From NCBI GenBank assembly GCA_945917385.1, contig CAMEHJ010000030.1, forward strand, positions 1-8,744: 8,744 nucleotides of DNA, written 5' to 3'. The stretch's first letter is position 1. Every line of letters starts with the position of its first letter. The position numbers and the translations under genes were made by a program. Below the pieces are notes generated by a model that did no database searches, was not told the origin of the DNA, and saw only the letters and a program-made list of their open reading frames with translations. Source of the stretch: an uncultured bacterium (GTDB lineage Bacteria; Bacillota_A; Clostridia; Oscillospirales; Oscillospiraceae). Positions 1 through 4,356 of the stretch are shown piece after piece.

Positions 1-145
1 TTTTGTTTTTCAGCGCCGCCGCCAGGTTCGCACGGTGTACCGCCGAAAGTCCGGAAACGAGCGCAGGAAGCCCACCGCGCTCCATGAGGGAGGGGAGTGC
101 GGCGGCTTCCTTGTGATTCAGTATCTGATCAAAAAGAATGTCCAT
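1..145 (-). CDS. mfd: Transcription-repair coupling factor Mfd, N-terminal fragment
   Basis: Only the first 48 codons are inside the window; the gene runs off the left edge. Mfd is a large cytoplasmic ATP-driven translocase that removes RNA polymerase stalled at DNA damage and recruits the UvrA/UvrB excision machinery. The visible peptide begins MDILFDQI and includes the stretch LPALVSGLSAVHRANLAAAL. This matches the pattern at the start of Firmicutes Mfd proteins, where a short helix is followed by a 'P-V-x-V-x-GLS-x-x-x-x-AHL-x-AAL' type segment entering the UvrB-like domain. The ATG at 145-143 has a weak AGG Shine-Dalgarno about 6 nt upstream and lies 20 nt after the acetyltransferase stop, so it is probably the last visible gene of the rnhA operon. 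No motor or RNA-polymerase-interaction domain can be seen here, so the identity rests on this N-terminal segment alone. Confidence 0.75.
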   Translation of the reverse strand, partial: MDILFDQILNHKEAAALPSLMERGGLPALVSGLSAVHRANLAAALKNK

Positions 146-165
146 ATTTACCTGTGCGCCTGCGC

Positions 166-723
166 TTATTCAGGCTTTTTAATGTCGAGCATGAATTTTG
201 CGGATATGTTGTCGTAAAAATCCGGGAGTATTCTGTGCGCGACGGGTGTAATGTCCGTTTTGCATTTGCAGGGCTTTAACATTATATGCGTGGGCGCACC
301 GCCGATATTACAGTCGCACCCGACCTCCTGATACCCGAAGCGGGAGAAGAAACGCTTGAGCTTTCTCACCTTCGCCTCGTCCCGGTCAAGAGAGCTTATC
401 TCGCAGATTATACCCTGTTTTTCGGCGTATCGGGCGTTTATCAGGCGCATCGCCTGCACTCCCAGCCCCTTTTCCCTGTACCACGGCATGACCGCGAAAT
501 ACTTCAAAAGGGCGTAGCCGTAGAGGTTTTTGCACCCGACGAGCGCGTAGGCCACGTCGATACGGCTCTCCTCATCACTCACGATGACCAGCTCCCAGCT
601 TCCGTTCAGCAGCCCCTTATGTAAGCACAGCTTCGGCAGCAGCTCCGCCTTGTTGAAATCGACCTCGAACAGGGAATAGTATCTTTCAAGTTCCCTGTGT
701 CCCGCTTTTCTTACTGTCAGCAT
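166..723 (-). CDS. GNAT-family N-acetyltransferase, substrate unknown
   Basis: A 185-residue cytoplasmic protein of the Gcn5-related N-acetyltransferase fold, which moves an acetyl group from acetyl-CoA to an amine on a small molecule or protein. The family signature is visible at residues 72-88: a beta strand (LLKYFAVMP) followed by the acetyl-CoA pyrophosphate-binding loop R83-E-K-G-L-G88, the R/Q-x-x-G-x-G/A motif A. The stretch RLINARYAEKQG that follows fits helix alpha3. About 30 residues at the C-terminus (after roughly residue 150) extend beyond the recognisable core and contain several cysteines nearby (CKCK). The ATG at 723 overlaps the last codons of the ABC transporter gene by 7 nt and has a good Shine-Dalgarno (AAGGAG, 5 nt spacing), so the start is well supported. 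The neighbours do not reveal the substrate. RimI and antibiotic acetyltransferase roles are possible but nothing specific supports them. Confidence 0.85.
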   Translation of the reverse strand: MLTVRKAGHRELERYYSLFEVDFNKAELLPKLCLHKGLLNGSWELVIVSDEESRIDVAYALVGCKNLYGYALLKYFAVMPWYREKGLGVQAMRLINARYAEKQGIICEISSLDRDEAKVRKLKRFFSRFGYQEVGCDCNIGGAPTHIMLKPCKCKTDITPVAHRILPDFYDNISAKFMLDIKKPE

Positions 724-2471
724 AGTTTCTCCTTTCCGATCAGTTCCTGTGCACGGCAGAGTGCGGCGTACTCGCCGTTTTTGGCGAGAAGCTGCTCGTG
801 CGTGCCTTTTTCCGTTATTTTCTCGCCGTCGATGACGACGATGGTGTCCGCGTTTTTGACCGTTGAGAGACGGTGCGCGACGATGAGCGTGGTTCTGCCG
901 CGGCTCAGCTCGTCGAGCGCGGACTGTATGCTGCGCTCGGTCACGGTGTCGAGAGCGGAGGTCGCCTCGTCCATGATGAGGATGCGCGGATTTTTCAGAA
1001 ACACGCGCGCAATGGAAATTCTCTGCTTCTGCCCGCCGGAGAGCATCACTCCCCGCTCACCGATATAGCTGTCGTAGCCGTCCGGAAGCTGCATTATCTC
1101 GTCATGGATCTCCGCGCGCTTTGCCGCCTCGACTATCTCGGCGTCGGTCGCGTCGGGTCTGCCGTAGCGGATGTTCTCGCGTACGGTTCCGGCGAACATG
1201 AACACATCCTGCTGGATAATGCCGATATTTTTGTGAAGGCTCCTCTGCGTCAGCTTCCGCACGTCCGTGCCGTCAATGCGCACCGCGCCTTCGCTCACGT
1301 CGTAAAAGCGGGGGATGAGACTGCACAGCGTGGTTTTGCCGCCGCCGGACGGGCCTACCACGGCAGCGCACTCACCGGGCGCGATTTTCAAATCAACATT
1401 TCTCAGCACGGGAATACCGTTTGAGTAGCTGAAGGAGACGTTCTCAAGGGTTATCTCGCCGCGCACATTCTCAAGCGTGATCGCGTCGGGCGCGTCCTTT
1501 ATCTGCGGCTCGGTGCGCATTATCTCGGTGAAGCGTGAAAAGCCGGCATAGCCCTTCATAAACTGCTCCGAGAACTGCGCTAATTTCTTCGCGGGGGTGA
1601 CAAAGCTTGCCACATACAGCGTGAAGGTCACAAGGTCAACATACCCCAGCGTGCCGCGCATGATGAGAAAACCGCCCACCGCGATAACGATGACCTGCGC
1701 GACGCTGACGGTGAACTCCATCCCACTCATAAAAAGCCCCATGGACTTATAAAACTCGTTCTTGGATGAGCGAAAGAGGGCGTTCGCGCTGTCGAATTTA
1801 CGCAGCTCCTCCTGCTCGTTGGCAAAGGCCTTCGCGGTTCGGATACCGGAGATGCCGCTCTCGATGGCGGCGGTGATGTTGGCGGTCTTGCGCTTGACCT
1901 CGATATTCGCCCGCTGCATCCTGACTCTCTGCGACATCGTAAACCACAGACACAGCGGCACGACGAGCGCGATAACAAGCCCCAGCCGCCACTCGATAAC
2001 CGTCATACAAACGAGCGCGCCCACCATAGTGAGGCCGCTGATGACAAGGTTTTCGGGGCCGTGGTGAGCAAGCTCGGTAATATCGAAGAGGTCGCTCGTC
2101 ACGCGGCTTATGAGCACGCCCGTGCGGTTTTTGTCATAAAACTCGAAGGACAGCTCCTGCAGGTGAGAAAACAGGTCGCGCCGCATATCCGATTCTACCA
2201 GCACGCCCATCCTGTGCCCCGCGACCGTGATGACATAGCTCAGCGCGCCTTTGATAACGAAGCTCAGTATCAGCGCTGCCATCACCGCGAAGAACGCCGC
2301 ATACAGCTTTTTCGGCAGAAGCTCGTTCATCGAGTAGCGCGACACGAGCGGGAAAATCAGGTCTATCGCCGCAACGAGCACCGCGCACAGCATATCTATG
2401 GCGAAAAGCCCTTTGTGCCGCGCGATATATCTGACGAATAGTTTTAAGGGTTTGTCTCTGAAATCCATCAT
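717..2471 (-). CDS. ABC exporter half-transporter (MsbA-like), fused membrane and ATPase domains
   Basis: A 584-residue inner-membrane exporter subunit with the usual order of a type IV (MsbA/Sav1866-like) half-transporter: an N-terminal six-helix membrane domain (about residues 20-300) and a C-terminal ATPase domain (about 335-575). All nucleotide-binding elements are intact: A-loop tyrosine Y349, Walker A GPSGGGKT at 373-380, Q-loop Q421, signature LSGGQ at 477-481, Walker B ILIMDE ending at E502, D-loop SALD, and switch histidine H533. It should therefore hydrolyse ATP. Length is typical of the family. No second half-transporter gene lies beside it, so it probably works as a homodimer. Substrates of this family range from lipids to drugs and peptides, and the sequence does not say which. 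The ATG at 2471 overlaps the rnhA stop in an ATGA, and a GGAGGG stretch lies too far upstream to be a normal Shine-Dalgarno, which suggests translational coupling. A second ATG follows immediately at 2468. Confidence 0.95.
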   Translation of the reverse strand: MMDFRDKPLKLFVRYIARHKGLFAIDMLCAVLVAAIDLIFPLVSRYSMNELLPKKLYAAFFAVMAALILSFVIKGALSYVITVAGHRMGVLVESDMRRDLFSHLQELSFEFYDKNRTGVLISRVTSDLFDITELAHHGPENLVISGLTMVGALVCMTVIEWRLGLVIALVVPLCLWFTMSQRVRMQRANIEVKRKTANITAAIESGISGIRTAKAFANEQEELRKFDSANALFRSSKNEFYKSMGLFMSGMEFTVSVAQVIVIAVGGFLIMRGTLGYVDLVTFTLYVASFVTPAKKLAQFSEQFMKGYAGFSRFTEIMRTEPQIKDAPDAITLENVRGEITLENVSFSYSNGIPVLRNVDLKIAPGECAAVVGPSGGGKTTLCSLIPRFYDVSEGAVRIDGTDVRKLTQRSLHKNIGIIQQDVFMFAGTVRENIRYGRPDATDAEIVEAAKRAEIHDEIMQLPDGYDSYIGERGVMLSGGQKQRISIARVFLKNPRILIMDEATSALDTVTERSIQSALDELSRGRTTLIVAHRLSTVKNADTIVVIDGEKITEKGTHEQLLAKNGEYAALCRAQELIGKEKLC

Positions 2472-2911
2472 AGTGAGGCGAAGTAGTCCCTCCGTTCAAC
2501 GGCCATTTCGTCACAGCGGTTGTTCTTCTCGTTGTCCGCGTGACCCTTGACCCAGTGGTAGTGCATCTCGTGTTTCTCCGTCAGTAGCAGTAGCTGTTCC
2601 CAGAGGTCTGCGTTCAGCGCCGGCTTCTTATCGCTCTTGACCCAGCCTCTTTTGCGCCAGCCCTGCGCCCAGCCTTTTTCAAGCGCGTCGATGACGTATT
2701 TGGAGTCCGACCACAGCTCGACGATGCACGGCTCTTTGAGTGCCGAGAGCGCGGAGATAACGCCGGTCAGCTCCATACGGTTGTTGGTGGTCTGCTTTTC
2801 GCCGCCGGACAGTTCCTTCTCTATTCCGTTATAGCTGAGTATCGCGCCCCAGCCCCCCGGTCCGGGATTGCCGCTGCAAGCGCCGTCGGTGTAAATTTGA
2901 ACAGTTTTCAT
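2468..2911 (-). CDS. rnhA: Ribonuclease HI
   Basis: A 147-residue type 1 RNase H that cuts the RNA strand of RNA:DNA hybrids, removing R-loops, primer remnants and misincorporated ribonucleotide stretches in the cytoplasm. The opening YTDGACSGNPGPGGWG is diagnostic. The full catalytic set is present at positions nearly identical to the E. coli enzyme: D9, E47 (in NNRMEL), D69 (in WSDSKYV), H124 (in WVKGHA) and D134. The basic-protrusion region GWAQGWRKRGW, used to grip the hybrid, is also present. The chosen ATG at 2911 gives the family's usual N-terminus but has no good Shine-Dalgarno. An in-frame TTG six codons upstream (2929) is preceded by AGGA and may be the real start. It overlaps the downstream ABC transporter gene by 4 nt and is the first gene of the second block, after a repeat-filled gap. 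Confidence 0.95.
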   Translation of the reverse strand: MKTVQIYTDGACSGNPGPGGWGAILSYNGIEKELSGGEKQTTNNRMELTGVISALSALKEPCIVELWSDSKYVIDALEKGWAQGWRKRGWVKSDKKPALNADLWEQLLLLTEKHEMHYHWVKGHADNEKNNRCDEMAVERRDYFASL

Positions 2912-2926
2912 GTTGTTTATACTTTT

Positions 2927-2938
2927 CAACTTTTTCCT
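2927..2938 (-). promoter_or_regulatory. Possible Shine-Dalgarno and alternative TTG start for rnhA
   Basis: Read on the minus strand, AGGA (2938-2935) is followed after five bases by TTG (2929-2927), in frame with rnhA. Starting here adds six residues (MKSINN) before the conventional methionine. The ATG at 2911 has only A-rich sequence upstream at ribosome-binding distance. Both starts keep the RNase HI fold intact, so family conservation does not decide between them. Confidence 0.4.
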
Positions 2939-2977
2939 GCATTTTTCACGCGGAACAGAACCTTTCCCGCGCAAATC

Positions 2978-3013
2978 CCGTAAGTTTTCAACAGACTTGT
3001 TGAAAACTTACGG
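2978..3013. repeat. Perfect 16-bp inverted repeat with 4-base loop
   Basis: The left arm CCGTAAGTTTTCAACA (2978-2993) is exactly complementary to the right arm (2998-3013) across the loop GACT. Each arm carries TTTTCAACA facing the other, and a related TTTTCAAC occurs again at 2924-2931. There is no T-tract on either side, so it does not look like an intrinsic terminator. It lies 67 bases upstream of the rnhA ATG. It could be an operator for a dimeric regulator, a cruciform or RNA hairpin, or a pair of DnaA-box-like sites. The last is only an imperfect match to the TTWTNCACA consensus. Confidence 0.85.
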
Positions 3014-3019
3014 CACACT

Positions 3020-3081
3020 CCGTAGGGGAGGCGTTTCGCCTCCCGCTGAACCGTCCGGGACGGGAGATGCATCCCCTACGG
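3020..3081. repeat. Nested palindromic repeat element, 62 bases
   Basis: The outer arms CCGTAGGGGA (3020-3029) and TCCCCTACGG (3072-3081) are perfectly complementary. Inside are two further hairpins: GGGAGGCG/CGCCTCCC with a TTT loop (3026-3044, sharing bases with the outer arm) and CCGTCC/GGACGG around a single base (3051-3063), which is in turn bracketed by TCCCG/CGGGA. The result is a cloverleaf-like or alternative-fold element. The 'GTAGGGG...CCCCTAC' outline resembles dispersed palindromes common in gut Firmicutes genomes. On the plus strand it is followed by GCGGATTTTTG, but no plus-strand gene ends here. Confidence 0.8.
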
Positions 3082-3108
3082 CGGATTTTTGATAAGCGCA
3101 AGGGACGA

Positions 3109-3155
3109 CCCTCTCAGTCAGCTTCGCTGACAGCTCTCCCAAAGGGAGAGCCAAG
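3109..3155 (+). repeat. Two-hairpin dispersed repeat, copy 1
   Basis: Reading on the plus strand, a CCCTCTCA lead is followed by a variable hairpin GTCAGC-TTC-GCTGAC (3117-3131) and then the stronger hairpin GCTCTCCC-AAA-GGGAGAGC (3133-3151), ending in CAAG. Two further copies with the same layout lie in this intergenic region. This is the compact form of a family I recognise by pattern as abundant in gut Clostridia genomes. No transposase is encoded, so it would be a non-autonomous (MITE- or REP-like) element. Confidence 0.75.
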
Positions 3156-3217
3156 CGTGTCAAAAAATGGCTTTTCTGCAATTTGTTTGTTTTTACTATG
3201 TGCCGGTGCGGTATATT

Positions 3218-3269
3218 CAAGGCTCCCTTGTGTAAAGGGAGCTGTCGAGGCGTCAGCCGAGACTGAGGG
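3218..3269 (-). repeat. Two-hairpin dispersed repeat, copy 2, inverted
   Basis: This is the same family as the copy at 3109-3155 but on the opposite strand. Read on the minus strand it starts CCCTCAGTC, passes a weaker hairpin (3244-3263) and ends with AAGGGAGC pairing with GCTCCCTT (3222-3229 with 3235-3242, five-base loop) and CTTG. The first hairpin is degenerate compared with copy 1. Together, copies 1 and 2 are head-to-head inverted repeats around a 62-base A+T-richer spacer. Confidence 0.7.
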
Positions 3270-3335
3270 ATTGCGCGGTAAAAGCTGCGAATTTACCTGA
3301 TATAAAGCGAACACCGAAGCATTTCTCTGTGTCAA

Positions 3336-3388
3336 CCCCTCCGGGCCGCCTGACAGCGACCCACCTCCCCTTGCACAGGGGAGGCAAG
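3336..3388 (+). repeat. Two-hairpin dispersed repeat, copy 3
   Basis: Same orientation as the copy at 3109-3155. A CCCCTCC lead is followed by a hairpin with one mismatch, GGGCCGC/GCGACCC (3343-3349 with 3356-3362), and then a perfect stem CCTCCCCT/AGGGGAGG (3364-3371 with 3377-3384, loop TGCAC), ending GGCAAG. Stem sequences differ from the other copies but pairing is kept, so it is the fold rather than the sequence that is conserved. Confidence 0.7.
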
Positions 3389-3399
3389 GGAAAGAGGTT

Positions 3400-3422
3400 C
3401 TTTGACCTTTCTCCAGTCAAAG
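3400..3422. repeat. Short hairpin, 7-bp stem
   Basis: CTTTGAC (3400-3406) pairs perfectly with GTCAAAG (3416-3422) across a nine-base loop. There is no T-tract following it on either strand. It may be a decayed part of the adjacent repeat cluster. A function cannot be assigned. Confidence 0.4.
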
Positions 3423-3472
3423 GGAGCCGGGCAAGCTCTCTCGTTTTTCGGCAGAGCCATCCCATATACATA

Positions 3473-3498
3473 AGGGAAAGCCCGGTGAAGCTTTCCCT
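3473..3498 (-). terminator. Candidate intrinsic terminator after the gyrase/SHOCT block
   Basis: On the minus strand, AGGGAAAGC (3498-3490) and GCTTTCCCT (3481-3473) form a perfect 9-bp stem with an eight-base loop, beginning 15 bases after the stop of the second SHOCT protein. It is followed by TATGTATATGGG, which is T-rich but not a clean T-tract, so termination may be partial. It fits the expected end of the gyrB-gyrA-SHOCT transcript. Confidence 0.45.
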
Positions 3499-3513
3499 CA
3501 ATATGTCATTCGG

Positions 3514-3936
3514 TCAGTTGTTTTCCTTTCTGTCCGCGTCGTAGCGCGCCTTGAGGGTTCTGTACTCGTCGTCGGTAATTACCATGGTCTGACGGTAGGC
3601 CTGGAGCTGTTTCATGCGAAGGTCATAGTCGTAGTGCCCAGTCTCCAAATCATGCTCGACATTGAAAAGAAGCTTATCGTGCATCTCCTTCTGCTGCTGC
3701 AGCTTACCGTTTTTGCGGTTGAGCATACGGGCAACGTACCAGCCGACGGTCGCAAGGACAAGCGGGATGAGCACCATCAGGTTCTTCACGCTGAAATTCT
3801 CCGCGGTAAACGCGCTGATGCCCACGATGAGCAGTATGGCGATACCTACCAGCGTGTCAACACCGTCTCTGACGATGAAAAGCTTCAGCTTTTCGGGAAG
3901 CTCTATATTATCGATTTTCTCAAGCCATCTATTCAT
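3514..3936 (-). CDS. Two-TM membrane protein with diverged SHOCT-like C-terminus (second of pair)
   Basis: A 140-residue protein of unknown function. It starts with a short amphipathic, charged segment, then two hydrophobic stretches likely to span the membrane (about residues 27-45 and 51-70), a basic turn (MLNRKNGK), and a charged C-terminal region. The C-terminal part, roughly 106-132, ends EYRTLKARY. It shares the EYRxLKxRY ending and a preceding YDxD with the upstream neighbour, so the two look like diverged paralogues. In SHOCT proteins this short helical hairpin is thought to mediate oligomerisation, and the usual GII turn reads MVIT here, so it is an atypical member. The ATG at 3936 lies 6 nt after the previous gene's stop, with only a weak Shine-Dalgarno (GTGAG), suggesting coupled translation. 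It is probably the last gene of the gyrase block. No enzymatic motif is visible. Confidence 0.8.
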   Translation of the reverse strand: MNRWLEKIDNIELPEKLKLFIVRDGVDTLVGIAILLIVGISAFTAENFSVKNLMVLIPLVLATVGWYVARMLNRKNGKLQQQKEMHDKLLFNVEHDLETGHYDYDLRMKQLQAYRQTMVITDDEYRTLKARYDADRKENN

Positions 3937-3942
3937 TTTATC

Positions 3943-4356
3943 TCACTTGCCCTGAAGATAGCGCTCCTTCAGCAGGCGGTACTCCTTTTTGTCTATAATT
4001 CCGTTTTTGAGGAAGCTGTCAAGCTGCTCAAGCCGGTGCGCGGTGTCGTGGTCGTAGGATGCGTATTTGCCCTCGCTGCGCTCCTTTGACAAATCAAAGT
4101 GCAGTGCCGTTTCCCTCTGCGGCGCGGCGGCTTTGCCGGGGACAGCCGTGCTTCTTTCACCGCTCTTTGCGCCGAGCAGTTTCTTCACAATGACTACTGC
4201 CGCCGTCACCAGTGCGAGTATCACCACGACAAGGAAAAACGTTCCGTTGCTCAGTGCGTCCGCATCCGCAGCAACATTGAAAAGAACAGCCAATACAACC
4301 AGAATCAGCGCATACGGTGTCGGCTTCTTTTTCTTGTTGTCGTCACTGCTCATCAT
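3943..4356 (-). CDS. Two-TM membrane protein with C-terminal SHOCT domain (first of pair)
   Basis: A 137-residue protein of unknown function. A lysine-rich cytoplasmic N-terminus (DDNKKKKP) precedes two likely transmembrane helices (about residues 15-30 and 40-58). A low-complexity Ala/Gly/Pro-containing linker (about 62-80) follows, and then a C-terminal motif at 108-134 reading [19 protein letters not shown] and continuing to RYL. That motif is a good match to the SHOCT short C-terminal domain pattern (xLExLxxLxxxGIITxEEFxxxKxxLL). The positive N-terminus suggests both ends face the cytoplasm. The ATG at 4356 has a strong Shine-Dalgarno (GGAGG, about 6 nt spacing) and overlaps the end of gyrA by 14 nt in another frame; a second ATG follows at once. 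Overlap with gyrA implies co-transcription with gyrase. SHOCT proteins are often toxin- or phage-associated or envelope proteins, but nothing here decides a role. Confidence 0.85.
   Translation of the reverse strand: MMSSDDNKKKKPTPYALILVVLAVLFNVAADADALSNGTFFLVVVILALVTAAVVIVKKLLGAKSGERSTAVPGKAAAPQRETALHFDLSKERSEGKYASYDHDTAHRLEQLDSFLKNGIIDKKEYRLLKERYLQGK

Larger units (their letters stand above)
2912..3513. other. 602-base intergenic region made largely of palindromic repeats
   Basis: No credible coding sequence was found here on either strand. The short open frames are cut across by palindromes and have no family resemblance. From the rnhA side, the region holds a perfect 16-bp hairpin (2978-3013), a large nested palindrome (3020-3081), three copies of a two-hairpin repeat (about 3109-3155, 3218-3269 and 3336-3388), a minor hairpin (3400-3422) and a candidate terminator (3473-3498). 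The stretches 3156-3217 and 3271-3335 are less structured and richer in A+T, and nothing recognisable is seen in them. A convincing sigma-A promoter for rnhA was not found, although one would be expected somewhere in this region. Confidence 0.8.

Noticed and set aside
2912..2974. Longer rnhA reading frame from a TTG at 2974 (21 extra residues)
   Set aside because: The added residues are basic and unlike RNase HI N-termini. No ribosome-binding site is seen before that TTG, and the frame runs towards the 16-bp hairpin.
3145..3176. Hairpin AGCCA/TGGCT followed by TTTT on the plus strand as a terminator
   Set aside because: The stem is only 5 bp with a long A-rich loop, and no plus-strand gene ends upstream.
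3300..3335. TTGACA followed by TATATC on the minus strand as a promoter
   Set aside because: The spacing between the two hexamers is about 25 bases, far from the 17 needed, and the TTGACA partly belongs to the edge of a repeat copy.
3067..3544. Several 70-80 codon open frames on both strands of the repeat region
   Set aside because: They run across the palindromes, overlap each other on both strands and lack ribosome-binding sites. Their translations come from repeat sequence.
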